Position numbers and translations under genes: made by a program. A stretch of DNA of 64,000 bases from Rhodococcus oxybenzonivorans (GTDB taxonomy: Bacteria > Actinomycetota > Actinomycetes > Mycobacteriales > Mycobacteriaceae). Each line of letters opens with the position of its first letter. The stretch's first letter is position 1. The notes under the pieces were generated by a model. The model did no database searches, was not told where the DNA came from, and saw only the letters and a program-made list of their open reading frames with translations. The stretch spans positions 4,092,001-4,156,000 of the forward strand of contig NZ_CP021354.1 of the NCBI RefSeq assembly GCF_003130705.1, written 5' to 3'. Shown in pieces: positions 7,986 to 16,766 of the stretch.

Positions 7986-9228
7986 CCCATCCGTCGGTCC
8001 ATTCCGCGTGTGAAAGCCAATGCGCCGCCCGCTCGGCCCGCTCGCGCACCGCGGCCACGTACTCGGGGTCGTCGACGGACCCGGGGCCGCCCACGATGTT
8101 GACGTGGCCGATCTTGCGGTCCTTGCGTTCGCCCTTGCCGTAGAGGTGCACCTTGGCGTCGGGCATCCGCGCAAACAGGTGGTGGACCCGTTCGTCCATG
8201 CTCATCTCCGGAGCGGTGGACGCCCCGAGGACGTTCGCCATGACGGTGAGCGGCGCGATCGGCGCGGTATCACCGAGGGGATAGTCGAGGACGGCACGCA
8301 GATGCTGCTCGAACTGCGAAGTGCGGGCGCCGTCCATGGTCCAGTGGCCCGAGTTGTGCGGGCGCATCGCCAGTTCGTTGACCATGAGGGTGCCGTCGGA
8401 GGTTTCGAAGAGCTCTACCGCCATGGCGCCCACCACACCGAGTTCGGAGGCGAGCCGCAACGCCAGTCCCTCTGCCGCTGCAGCGAGTGACTGGGGCAGC
8501 TGCGGAGCCGGAGCCAGGACGACGGCGCACTGGCCGTGCCGCTGAACGGTTTCCACGACCGGCCACGTGGCCCCCTGGCCGAACGGTGACCGTGCCACCA
8601 TCGCCGACAGCTCGCGGCGCATGTCGACCTTCTCCTCCACGAGGAGGGCGACACCGTTGTCGAGTTGCTGTGTGACGATGCGCTCGGCTTCGTCCGAATC
8701 GTCAGTGATCCAGACACCCCGGCCGTCGTATCCGCCGCGGACGGCCTTGATCACAAGCGGCCATCCGTGCTGCGCGCCGAACTTCACGACGTCCTCGGCC
8801 CACGTCACTTCGGCGAAGGCCGGGACGGGCGCACCGAGCTCGCCGAGCTTGCGCCGCATCGCCAGCTTGTCCTGCGCATACACCAGAGCCTGCGGCGGCG
8901 GCTGCACATTGACACCCTCGGCGACGAGGACGTCGAGGTGCTCGGTCGGGACGTGCTCGTGGTCGAAGGTCAGCGCATGCGAACCGACTGCCGCCTCACG
9001 CAGCGCGTTGAGGTCGGTGTGGCTGCCGAGAACGACGTCGGGGCTCACCTGCGCGGCAGGTTCGTCGAGCGCACCCGAGAGCACGCGCAGCGTCTGGCCG
9101 AGCGCAATCGCGGCCTGGTGCGTCATCCGCGCGAGTTGGCCACCGCCGATCATCGTCACGACGGGTTGCCCGGCGTGCAGATCGCGGGGTGTCGTGGGAC
9201 GCGGTGAGGAGTCAGAGTTGCCGGTCAC
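7969..9228 (-). CDS. purK: N5-carboxyaminoimidazole ribonucleotide synthase PurK
   Basis: A 419-residue ATP-grasp enzyme that carboxylates AIR with bicarbonate and ATP to N5-CAIR, the substrate of PurE encoded next in the operon. Visible are the N-terminal [12 protein letters not shown], the ATP-grasp strands [17 protein letters not shown] and [13 protein letters not shown], and [14 protein letters not shown] near the metal and substrate site. The start is the GTG at 9228. The family usually has 360-400 residues, so the length fits. Matches Rv3276c in sequence and position. Confidence 0.95.
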   Translation of the reverse strand: MTGNSDSSPRPTTPRDLHAGQPVVTMIGGGQLARMTHQAAIALGQTLRVLSGALDEPAAQVSPDVVLGSHTDLNALREAAVGSHALTFDHEHVPTEHLDVLVAEGVNVQPPPQALVYAQDKLAMRRKLGELGAPVPAFAEVTWAEDVVKFGAQHGWPLVIKAVRGGYDGRGVWITDDSDEAERIVTQQLDNGVALLVEEKVDMRRELSAMVARSPFGQGATWPVVETVQRHGQCAVVLAPAPQLPQSLAAAAEGLALRLASELGVVGAMAVELFETSDGTLMVNELAMRPHNSGHWTMDGARTSQFEQHLRAVLDYPLGDTAPIAPLTVMANVLGASTAPEMSMDERVHHLFARMPDAKVHLYGKGERKDRKIGHVNIVGGPGSVDDPEYVAAVRERAERAAHWLSHAEWTDGWDVHGE

Positions 9229-9359
9229 GGGTCATAAGTTTGTCACGTCCGGTGCCGGGTCCCCGCGCCGAGGTGGCAGCACGTCAGTTTCTGTGATTCT
9301 CCTGATGATTTCACCGCCAGTTAGTGGTATTGCGTCCTGCTTTCGTAAACTTCTCCGTT

Positions 9360-9902
9360 GTGTCATTCGTCGATGGTGTCCTCGCACGCGTACCCCAGCC
9401 TTTCCGGGCTCTCGCGTTGCGGCATCACGAGCTGATCAAGTTCGCCATCGTCGGCGGCACCACCATGGTGTTCGACCTGGCCATCTTCTACTCGCTCAGC
9501 CTCACGATCCTGGAAGAGAAGCCGGTCGTCGCGAAGGTTCTTTCCGGCGTCCTGGCGACAGTGCTGAGCTACATCCTCAACCGCGAATGGTCCTTCAAGA
9601 ATCGCGGTGGACGCGAGCGCCACCACGAGGCGTTGCTGTTCTTCACCATCAGCGGCATCGGAGTTCTCATCGCCGCTGCACCCTTGTGGACCGCCAACAA
9701 CGTCTTCGATATCCGTGCCAACCAGGAAAATCTCACCACTCTGGTGATCGTCGACTTCGTGCTCAACTACATCATCGGGAATCTTCTGCAGATGGTCTTC
9801 CGGTTCTGGGCGCTGCGCCGGTTCGCCTTCCCGGAACAGACCGTCCGCATCGATCCAGATCTGGTCGACGAGGCCGCCGAGGAAGAAATCGGCCACGCTT
9901 GA
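9360..9902 (+). CDS. GtrA-like membrane protein
   Basis: A 180-residue GtrA family protein with four predicted membrane segments (around ELIKFAIVGGTTMVFDLAIF, VVAKVLSGVLATVLSYILN, LLFFTISGIGVLIAAAPLW and the IVDFVLNYIIGNLLQ region). GtrA proteins are thought to help flip or present polyprenyl-linked sugars. The orthologue is Rv3277, whose N-terminus as I recall it (MSFADATIARLP) aligns with VSFVDGVLARVP, so GTG 9360 is preferred over GTG 9324. A TAAACT hexamer at 9346-9351 would place transcription start almost at this GTG, hinting at a leaderless message; that is weak evidence. Confidence 0.85.
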   Translation: MSFVDGVLARVPQPFRALALRHHELIKFAIVGGTTMVFDLAIFYSLSLTILEEKPVVAKVLSGVLATVLSYILNREWSFKNRGGRERHHEALLFFTISGIGVLIAAAPLWTANNVFDIRANQENLTTLVIVDFVLNYIIGNLLQMVFRFWALRRFAFPEQTVRIDPDLVDEAAEEEIGHA

Positions 9903-9917
9903 GCCGAGGGCGCGCTC

Positions 9918-11252
9918 CTACCGTGGCTCCCTGATCCCGGCCACCCGGGTCGGCACGTGCTCCCGCGCGACCGGGACGAAGATCGCGAACAACGCCGGCC
10001 GGCGCCGCTGCAACTCGAGCCGGCCCCCGTCGGCCTCTATCAGCGCCCTGGCCAGCGCGAGCCCGACTCCGGTGGATCCGGCCCCGGAGAACCCGCGGTC
10101 GAAGATATGCGGCGCGAGGTCGTTGCTCACCCCGTCGCCTTCGTCGGAGACCTCCACGCACACCGTCGCTTCGCGGATGGAAGCATCCGGACCCGCCGCC
10201 CTGAGCGTCTGCCCGTGAATCAGCCGCACCGCGACAGTGCAGGTACCGGCGCCGTGCATGAGGGCATTGTCGACGAGCACCGCGACGGCCTCACGCAGCC
10301 GTGAGCCCGTGGTCGACGCCATCACCGTGGCATCACCGCGCAGCACCAGGTCGCGGGAGGCATCCTCGAAAGGCCGTTTCCAGTCGGCGATGACGACGCC
10401 GAGTTCCCGGATCACGGAAACGTGGTTTTCGGTACCGCTGTTGCGCGAGGAGCGCACCAGTTCGTCGATCGCGACGGTGAGGCGGTCCACCTGCGCCATC
10501 GCCTCGTCCGCTTCGACCACGACGGCGGGGTCGGAGTGCTCCGACAGTTCGTCGAGGCGCAGGCGCACAGCGGTCAGGCGGCTGCGCAACTGGTGGGACA
10601 CATCGGCGACGAGGGCGTGCTCACGCTGCAGCCTGCCGGCGATCTCGACGGTGGCGGAATCGAGGACATCGGACACCCTGTCCAGTTCGGGAATGCCGTG
10701 GCGACGACTGTCCGGGCGAAAATCGCCCTCGGCGAGACGGGCAGCGCGGCCGGCCACGTCCCGCAGCGGGTCGGCGAGCCGGTTGGCCGTGACGACCGCG
10801 ACCACGGTTCCGGCTGCGACCGACACCAGGACCAGCAGCGCCACGGCGCCCACCGCCTGGCGTTGCTGAGTGCGCATCTCGTCGGACGGAACCTCGAGGC
10901 GCAGGGAACCGGACGTGCCCATCGCCAGGGACTCGACCAGCGGTGAGGGGACGACGGGTTCCCCGATATCGACGCGGGCGGCGCCGTCGTCGGGGGTCGG
11001 ATATACCACCACCAACCGGCCGTCCGACGGGGTCAGAAGACGCAGCGAATCGATGTCGAGGACCCCCTCCACCACACCGTCCGCACCTTCTTGAGCGATG
11101 ATTTCCGTCGCCATCCGGTCGAGGCGGATTTGGAGGTCACTGCGGGTGAAGTCCTCCACCCACAACCAGGCGGTGTAGATCAGCGGGACACCGAGCAGTA
11201 ACGCCGTGAGGATGACGACAGCGAGGATCGACTGGAGAATTCTGCGGCGCAC
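9918..11252 (-). CDS. Two-component sensor histidine kinase
   Basis: A 444-residue membrane kinase. Transmembrane segments lie at about 8-30 and 134-155 and enclose a roughly 100-residue outer sensor region, followed by a HAMP linker, the dimerisation/phosphoacceptor helix with VSHQLRSRLTAVR (His about 220), and an ATPase domain with N box VLVDNALMHG, DEGDGVS and the G-rich FSGAGSTGVGLALARAL. The signal is not identifiable from sequence. It lies 8 bp after its response regulator gene on the same strand. I do not expect a two-component system between the GtrA and PH-domain genes in M. tuberculosis, so this is probably a Rhodococcus insertion. Confidence 0.9.
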   Translation of the reverse strand: MRRRILQSILAVVILTALLLGVPLIYTAWLWVEDFTRSDLQIRLDRMATEIIAQEGADGVVEGVLDIDSLRLLTPSDGRLVVVYPTPDDGAARVDIGEPVVPSPLVESLAMGTSGSLRLEVPSDEMRTQQRQAVGAVALLVLVSVAAGTVVAVVTANRLADPLRDVAGRAARLAEGDFRPDSRRHGIPELDRVSDVLDSATVEIAGRLQREHALVADVSHQLRSRLTAVRLRLDELSEHSDPAVVVEADEAMAQVDRLTVAIDELVRSSRNSGTENHVSVIRELGVVIADWKRPFEDASRDLVLRGDATVMASTTGSRLREAVAVLVDNALMHGAGTCTVAVRLIHGQTLRAAGPDASIREATVCVEVSDEGDGVSNDLAPHIFDRGFSGAGSTGVGLALARALIEADGGRLELQRRRPALFAIFVPVAREHVPTRVAGIREPR

Positions 11253-11260
11253 GAACCGGC

Positions 11261-11941
11261 CTAGTCGGTGTTGATCCGGAAACCGACGCCGCGGACCGTC
11301 GCGATCCGACGTTCGGCGGCGGGCCCCTCGTCACCGATCTTTCGGCGCAGCCACGACATGTGCATGTCCAGCGTCTTGGACCCTCGCAGTTCGACGTCGC
11401 CCCACACCTCCGCGAGGATGGTGTCGCGCGAGACCACCTGTCCCGCATGCTCGAGCAGGACCCGAAGCAGCTCGTACTCCTTGTTGGCCAGCGCGATTTC
11501 GGCGCCGTTCACCATTACTCGCCGGGCGGCAGGTTCGAGACGGATGCCCCCGACCTCGACGACGGAATCCTCGCCGCCGCCGCGGCGACGCAGGAGGGCA
11601 CGGACCCGCGCCATCAGCTCCGCCAGCCGAAACGGTTTGCCGACATAGTCATCGGCGCCGGCGTCGAGACCGACGACGAAATCCACTTCGTCGGTGCGGG
11701 CGGTGAGCATGAGCACCGCCAGGTCCGAACTGTGGGCGCGGACTTGCCGGCAGACCTCGAGACCGTCCATTCCCGGTAATCCGAGGTCGAGGATCAACAG
11801 GTCGTACGCACCATCGAGCGCCTGTTCCAACGCCGCCGGCCCCGTGTGCTCGATGGTGACGTCGTATCCCTCCCGACCCAGTGCCCGCGACAGCGGGGCG
11901 GCAATGGCTTCGTCATCTTCGGCAAGCAATACGGCAGTCAC
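11261..11941 (-). CDS. OmpR/PhoB-type response regulator
   Basis: A 226-residue regulator. The receiver domain (1-120) has the acidic pair EDD at residues 8-10, phosphoacceptor Asp52 in LLILDLGLPG, the conserved Thr in MLTAR and Lys in GKPF. The C-terminal winged helix ends with VVSRDTILAEVWGD and IATVRGVGFRIN, standard for the OmpR family. The GTG start at 11941 follows the usual regulator N-terminus TAVLLAEDD. It is the promoter-proximal gene of the pair with the downstream kinase. Targets cannot be assigned from this window. Confidence 0.92.
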   Translation of the reverse strand: MTAVLLAEDDEAIAAPLSRALGREGYDVTIEHTGPAALEQALDGAYDLLILDLGLPGMDGLEVCRQVRAHSSDLAVLMLTARTDEVDFVVGLDAGADDYVGKPFRLAELMARVRALLRRRGGGEDSVVEVGGIRLEPAARRVMVNGAEIALANKEYELLRVLLEHAGQVVSRDTILAEVWGDVELRGSKTLDMHMSWLRRKIGDEGPAAERRIATVRGVGFRINTD

Positions 11942-11980
11942 CTACACAGGGTACGGAGATGCGCGAACAGCTGTGACCGG

Positions 11981-12538
11981 TTACCAGCCTTTGCCGGGAT
12001 CGACGTCCCCGCGAGGGTCTTCGCGCTCGCGACCACGGTGCAGATCCATCGCGTCGAACACCTGGTGGTACAGGAGCGAGTGGACACGCTGTACGTCGGG
12101 AATGTCGTCGAACTCGAGGGGGTCGTCGGAGGACGAGACGATGACCAGTGTGCCGGTACGCAGCATCCGGTCGAGCAGGCCGTGCCGGAACTGGACGTTG
12201 CTGATTCGTCCCATCGGAATGTCGATGCCTGTGTGGGTCAGCACGCCGTGCCGGATGAGTACCCGACGGTCGGTGGCGATGAAGTGTGTGGACTTCCAGC
12301 TGAGGAACGGTGCCAGGCATCGCCAGGTCACGACCGCAAGCCAGAGCGCGACCACCACGATCATTGCGACGTTCAGCGACGACCCGTCGAGTTTGTTCCC
12401 GGCGAAGCCGAGCGCGAATCCGGCAACAGCCGTTGCCGCTACCAGGGTGACGGCAGGCAGCAGCAACATCTTCCAGTGCGGATGACGATGGAGTAAGAGT
12501 TCCTCGTCGTCGGCGAGGGCATCCTCGGGGTATCCCAT
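11981..12538 (-). CDS. Bacterial PH-domain membrane protein
   Basis: A 185-residue protein with a short acidic N-terminus (MGYPEDALADDEELL), two membrane segments (about residues 26-46 and 55-76) and a bPH2/DUF304 domain containing ATDRRVLIRHGVLTHTGIDIPMGRISNVQF. The positional orthologue is Rv3278c. Molecular function is unknown; such proteins sit in the inner membrane with the PH-like domain in the cytoplasm. It is followed 39 bp later by the response-regulator gene on the same strand and preceded by the HdeD-like gene 16 bp upstream. Confidence 0.85.
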   Translation of the reverse strand: MGYPEDALADDEELLLHRHPHWKMLLLPAVTLVAATAVAGFALGFAGNKLDGSSLNVAMIVVVALWLAVVTWRCLAPFLSWKSTHFIATDRRVLIRHGVLTHTGIDIPMGRISNVQFRHGLLDRMLRTGTLVIVSSSDDPLEFDDIPDVQRVHSLLYHQVFDAMDLHRGREREDPRGDVDPGKGW

Positions 12539-12554
12539 ACGGAAGAGTCTGCCC

Positions 12555-13112
12555 TCACCGCATACGGCTCAGCACGATCGGGGTGATGACGATGACGATG
12601 CCGTACAGCACCATCCATACTCCGACGACGATGACGAATACCTCGAGCGAGAGTTCGGGTTGCAGCAGCACGATCGCTCCGGCCACGACACTGATGACGC
12701 CGAGCACGATGCTCAGGCCACGGTCCGCCGCAGTTCCCGACGCGCCCTCGACAATCTCGAGTACGCCACGGAACACCCACCACGCACCGACGACGAGGGC
12801 GATGATCACCACCGTCTGGAGGGGGCTCCGCAGCACGAGGAACGCCAGAAGTATTGCGAGCGCACCGGATACGCCGACGATCGTTCGAGCGGCCCCGCCG
12901 GCGTCGACGTCGGCAAACGCCCGGATGATCTGAACCAGACCGAAACCGAAGAACTGGATGGCGATGAGGACGGCGACCACGGTGAGCGTGACGTCCGGCC
13001 ATACCAGCACCGCGACCCCGAGACCCAGTGTCAGCAGTCCGAGTACCACGGTGAGACCGGTCATTGTGCGCCGAACGGTGAGGTCGGCCGATTCGGGAGT
13101 CGAGGTACTCAT
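12555..13112 (-). CDS. HdeD/DUF308-like membrane protein
   Basis: A 185-residue, six-segment membrane protein with the repeated helical-hairpin pattern of the HdeD (DUF308) family: LTVVLGLLTLGLGVAVLVWP, then LIAIQFFGFGLVQII, a second copy with LRSPLQTVVIIALVVGAWWVFRGVLEI, and a third with VLLQPELSLEVFVIVVGVWMVLYG. The family is linked to acid resistance in enterobacteria, but the actinobacterial role is unknown. It lies in a leftward string birA - hdeD-like - PH protein with gaps of 16 bp. Confidence 0.8.
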   Translation of the reverse strand: MSTSTPESADLTVRRTMTGLTVVLGLLTLGLGVAVLVWPDVTLTVVAVLIAIQFFGFGLVQIIRAFADVDAGGAARTIVGVSGALAILLAFLVLRSPLQTVVIIALVVGAWWVFRGVLEIVEGASGTAADRGLSIVLGVISVVAGAIVLLQPELSLEVFVIVVGVWMVLYGIVIVITPIVLSRMR

Positions 13113-13128
13113 GTACCACAGTGTGGCA

Positions 13129-13989
13129 TCACTCCTTGCGCACCGGACGCAAATGTGTAATGTCGCCGGCGGAGACCGCTACCGTGTCGGCTCGGCCCTC
13201 CGGCGCGATCACCACCCGCCCTTCGGTGTCGATGTCCGTCGCGATCCCGAGAAGTTCGGTGCCGCCGGGCAATTCGGCGCGCACCCGCTGACCGAGTGTG
13301 CCGCATCGGGCACGGTAGGCGTCCGCGAGATCGGTGACGTCCCAGTTCGTGTCGTGCCATTGCTGCCACCGATCCGCGATGGCGCGCAGCACCGCCCGCA
13401 CGAGCGTGTTCCGGTCGGTGACCTCCGCGCCTTCGAGCAACAACGACGTCGCGTGTGGAACAGGCAGCTCGTCCCGGGCCAGGGTGACGTTGATCCCGAT
13501 TCCGACGACGACCGCCGGATCAGGCGTCGTGGTGGCCACTTCGGCAAGAATTCCGGCCACCTTGCGGCCGTCGATCAGCACGTCGTTCGGCCACTTCAAC
13601 TCGGCGGGCACCTTCGCGACGGCGCGGACCGCGTCGACCACCGCAACTCCGGTCAGCAACGGCAGCCAGCCCATGTCGCCGACGCTCATCCCGGGCATCG
13701 TCAGCAGCGCGGAGACTGCGATCTGCGCCTGGGGAGGGCTGACCCAGGCGCGCGAGTGGCGCCCACGCCCGCTCCCCTGAAATTCGGCCAGCAGGACGTG
13801 CCGGTCACAGTCCTCGTGGGCAGCCCGCGCAAGGAGGTCCGCGTTGGTGGAACCGGTCTCCTGCACGACGTCCAGCCGCGACCAGAACGCGCGCGGATCG
13901 CCGCCGGCGGATCCTTCGCCGTCGCCGCGGACGAGGGCTTTACGCAGTGCGTCGGCGTCGAGCGGGGGTCGGTTCAGATCAGTCCACAT
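13129..13989 (-). CDS. birA: Biotin-protein ligase BirA
   Basis: A 286-residue biotin-[acetyl-CoA carboxylase] ligase without an N-terminal DNA-binding domain (class I), matching Rv3279c. It activates biotin to biotinyl-AMP and transfers it to the carrier lysine of AccA3, encoded 11 kb away in this window. The family signature is visible as ETGSTNADL, AEFQGSGRGRHSRAW, LKWPNDVLIDGRKVAGIL and GIGINV; the C-terminal SH3-like domain follows. It is divergent from accD5, so the biotinylating enzyme and the carboxylase share an intergenic region (13990-14093). Confidence 0.95.
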   Translation of the reverse strand: MWTDLNRPPLDADALRKALVRGDGEGSAGGDPRAFWSRLDVVQETGSTNADLLARAAHEDCDRHVLLAEFQGSGRGRHSRAWVSPPQAQIAVSALLTMPGMSVGDMGWLPLLTGVAVVDAVRAVAKVPAELKWPNDVLIDGRKVAGILAEVATTTPDPAVVVGIGINVTLARDELPVPHATSLLLEGAEVTDRNTLVRAVLRAIADRWQQWHDTNWDVTDLADAYRARCGTLGQRVRAELPGGTELLGIATDIDTEGRVVIAPEGRADTVAVSAGDITHLRPVRKE

Positions 13990-14093
13990 TTCTCCAGCCT
14001 ATGGTGGGCCCGAAAATGTACTGGTCAGTAGCCGGGTTCGGACGCCCACCTCCCTTGGCCACGGCCCCGCCACTCTCTTTAAGCTGACCTGTC

Positions 14094-15734
14094 ATGACCA
14101 CTGTTCAGGAGCCGAGCGCGCCGGAGTCGGCGAGCACGCCCGATATTCACACGACCGCGGGAAAGCTCGCCGACCTGCGTAATCGTCAGGCCGAGGCGCA
14201 GCACCCCAGCGGTGAAGCAGCGGTCGAGAAGGTCCACGCGAAGGGCAAGCTCACCGCCCGCGAACGCATCACCGCATTGTTGGACGACGGCAGCTTCGTC
14301 GAACTCGACGCCCTCGCCCGCCACCGCAGCGTGAACTTCGGCCTCGCCGACAACCGCCCCGTCGGCGACGGCGTCGTCACCGGCTACGGCACCATCGACG
14401 GCCGCGACGTGTGCGTCTTCTCCCAGGACGCCACCGTCTTCGGCGGCTCCCTCGGCGAAATCTACGGCGAAAAAATCGTCAAGGTCATGGACCTCGCCCT
14501 CAAGACCGGCCGCCCCCTGATCGGCATCAACGAAGGCGCCGGCGCCCGCATCCAGGAAGGCGTCGTCTCCCTCGGGTTGTACGGCGAAATCTTCCACCGC
14601 AACGTCCAGGCCTCCGGCGTGATCCCCCAGATCTCGCTGATCATGGGCCCCGCCGCCGGCGGCCACGTCTACTCCCCCGCCCTCACCGACTTCGTCGTGA
14701 TGGTCGATAAAACCTCCCAGATGTTCGTCACCGGCCCCGACGTGATCAAAACCGTCACCGGCGAAGACGTCACCATGGAAGATTTGGGCGGCGCGCACAC
14801 CCACATGGTCAAATCCGGCGTCGCCCACTACGTCGCCTCCGGCGAACAAGACGCATTGGACTACGTCAAGGACCTGCTGTCCTATCTGCCCAGCAACAAC
14901 CAGGCCGCCGCCCCCCGCACCCAGCCCACCGACCCGATCCCCGGCGCCATCGAAGACTTCCTCACCGACGAGGACCTCGAACTCGACACCCTGATCCCGG
15001 ACTCGGCGAACCAACCGTACGACATGCACGAGGTGATCCGCCGGATCCTCGACGACGACGAATTCCTCGAGGTCCAGGCCGAACGCGCCGGCAACATCGT
15101 CGTCGGCTTCGGCCGCGTCGACGGCCGCAGTGTCGGGATCGTCGCGAACCAGCCCACCGTCTTCGCCGGCTGCCTCGACATCGACGCCTCCGAAAAAGCC
15201 GCCCGCTTCGTGCGCACCTGCGACGCGTTCAACGTCCCGATCATCACCCTCGTCGACGTCCCGGGCTTTCTGCCCGGCACCGACCAGGAATTCAACGGCA
15301 TCATCCGCCGCGGCGCGAAACTGCTCTACGCCTACGGTGAGGCCACCGTCGGGAAGATCACCGTGATCACCCGCAAGGCCTACGGCGGCGCCTACGACGT
15401 GATGGGCTCCAAACACATGGGCGCCGACGTCAACCTCGCCTGGCCCACCGCCCAGATCGCCGTCATGGGCGCCTCCGGCGCCGTCGGCTTCGTCTACCGC
15501 AAACGCCTCCTCGAGGCCGCGAAGAACGGCGACGACGTCGACGCACTGCGCCTGCAACTGCAACGCGAATACGAAGACACCCTCGTCAACCCCTACGTCG
15601 CCGCCGAACGCGGCTACGTCGACGCCGTCATCCCGCCCTCCCACACCCGCGGACAGATCGTGGCCGCCCTGCGCCTCCTCGAACGCAAAATGGTCACCCT
15701 CCCGCCCAAGAAGCATGGGAACATCCCCCTATGA
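14094..15734 (+). CDS. accD5: Acyl-CoA carboxylase carboxyltransferase beta subunit AccD5
   Basis: A 546-residue carboxyltransferase matching Rv3280. In mycobacteria AccD5 works with AccA3 and AccE5 to carboxylate propionyl-CoA, and to a lesser degree acetyl-CoA, supplying methylmalonyl-CoA. Crotonase-type oxyanion blocks are visible in both halves: [11 protein letters not shown] and [16 protein letters not shown] in the first, [13 protein letters not shown] and [18 protein letters not shown] in the second. Codon use is strikingly C-ending compared with most neighbours, leaving a long open frame on the opposite strand. It overlaps accE5 by 4 bp (ATGA). Confidence 0.95.
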   Translation: MTTVQEPSAPESASTPDIHTTAGKLADLRNRQAEAQHPSGEAAVEKVHAKGKLTARERITALLDDGSFVELDALARHRSVNFGLADNRPVGDGVVTGYGTIDGRDVCVFSQDATVFGGSLGEIYGEKIVKVMDLALKTGRPLIGINEGAGARIQEGVVSLGLYGEIFHRNVQASGVIPQISLIMGPAAGGHVYSPALTDFVVMVDKTSQMFVTGPDVIKTVTGEDVTMEDLGGAHTHMVKSGVAHYVASGEQDALDYVKDLLSYLPSNNQAAAPRTQPTDPIPGAIEDFLTDEDLELDTLIPDSANQPYDMHEVIRRILDDDEFLEVQAERAGNIVVGFGRVDGRSVGIVANQPTVFAGCLDIDASEKAARFVRTCDAFNVPIITLVDVPGFLPGTDQEFNGIIRRGAKLLYAYGEATVGKITVITRKAYGGAYDVMGSKHMGADVNLAWPTAQIAVMGASGAVGFVYRKRLLEAAKNGDDVDALRLQLQREYEDTLVNPYVAAERGYVDAVIPPSHTRGQIVAALRLLERKMVTLPPKKHGNIPL

Positions 15735-16087
15735 CCGCTTTCACTGAAGAGCGCACGGAGAACGGTTCGGACACGGCGGCCGAGAGGACGTCGGTCAACG
15801 GTTCCGCCGCCGAGGCCGCCCTCGCGGACGCGGACACCGCGCTGTTGCCGGGTGCGGAACCGGGAGCCACCGCCACCGAACCCTTCGTGACGGTAATCAA
15901 GGGCTCGCCCACCGACGAGGAGATCGCGGCCCTGGTCATCGTGTTGACGGCCGCCGCGAACAGCGGCAGCGGAGACCCCGATTCGCATCTGCCACCGGAG
16001 TCCTGGGGTGCTCCCACGCGTATGCACCGCAGTGTGGCGCCCTTCTCGCCGTACGCGTTCCCGAACGTGTCGGCATCCCCGCGTTGA
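15731..16087 (+). CDS. accE5: Acyl-CoA carboxylase epsilon subunit AccE5
   Basis: A 118-residue protein. The conserved part is the C-terminal half: [25 protein letters not shown], the actinobacterial ACC-epsilon signature, followed by [13 protein letters not shown]. The first 50 residues are low-complexity and variable. The epsilon subunit bridges AccD5 and AccA3 and raises activity. It overlaps accD5 by 4 bp, matches Rv3281 by position and is followed by maf after 34 bp. Confidence 0.9.
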   Translation: MTAFTEERTENGSDTAAERTSVNGSAAEAALADADTALLPGAEPGATATEPFVTVIKGSPTDEEIAALVIVLTAAANSGSGDPDSHLPPESWGAPTRMHRSVAPFSPYAFPNVSASPR

Positions 16088-16121
16088 CGGTGACGCTGCC
16101 GGTCGTCGTGAGGCGCCAACT

Positions 16122-16766
16122 GTGACAGCGTTCGTACTTGCCTCGGCCTCCCCGGCGCGGCTCGCTGTGCTGCGCAGCGCCGGGGTCGAGCCGATCGTCC
16201 GGGTGTCCGGCGTCGACGAGGACGCGCTCATCGCGGCACTCGGTGCCGAGGCGTCCCCGGAGCACGTCGTCACCGAACTGGCCCGCGCCAAGGCGAAGGA
16301 TGTGCTGCCCGGCCTGACGAGCGAGGGCCTCTCCGACTTCGTGGTGGTCGGATGCGACTCCATGTTGCTGCTCGACGGCGAGTTGCAGGGCAAACCCGGG
16401 TCGGTAGAAGTTGCGCGCTCTCGCTGGGCGTCCATGGCCGGCCGTAGCGCGACCCTGCTTACCGGCCACAGTGTTCTGCGGGTGGTGAACGGCTCGGTGA
16501 TCGGCGACGCCCACGAGTCGAGCGCCACGGTGGTTCACTTCGCGAGCCCTGAGGACTCCGACCTCGAGGCGTACCTCGCCACGGGAGAGCCCCTGCAGGT
16601 TGCGGGCGCGTTCACACTCGACAGTCTCGGTGGGTGGTTCGTCGAGCGCATCGACGGCGATCCGTCGAGCGTGATCGGGATCGGTCTACCCCTCGTGCGC
16701 ACTCTCCTCGGCCGGGTGGGCGTCGGTATCGCCGAATTGTGGGCGACGTCGGGCCGTACCGCCTGA
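16122..16766 (+). CDS. Maf-like nucleoside triphosphate pyrophosphatase
   Basis: A 214-residue Maf/Ham1-superfamily enzyme matching Rv3282. Maf proteins hydrolyse non-canonical or specific nucleoside triphosphates to monophosphates. The N-terminal LASASPARLAVL, the acidic VVGCDSM and the KPGS block are visible, with LAGR-type MAGRSATLLTGH. GTG 16122 was chosen because it begins TAFVLASASPARL, the normal family start; the frame is open further upstream inside accE5. Its last 81 bp overlap the convergent exporter gene, which suggests the exporter side was added next to an ancestral maf-sseA junction. Confidence 0.9.
   Translation: MTAFVLASASPARLAVLRSAGVEPIVRVSGVDEDALIAALGAEASPEHVVTELARAKAKDVLPGLTSEGLSDFVVVGCDSMLLLDGELQGKPGSVEVARSRWASMAGRSATLLTGHSVLRVVNGSVIGDAHESSATVVHFASPEDSDLEAYLATGEPLQVAGAFTLDSLGGWFVERIDGDPSSVIGIGLPLVRTLLGRVGVGIAELWATSGRTA

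Noticed and set aside
14079..15716. 545-codon open frame on the minus strand opposite accD5
   Set aside because: It is a mirror of the C-ending codon use of accD5; the translation is Val/Gly/Asp-rich low complexity with no domain, and AccD5 itself is unmistakable.
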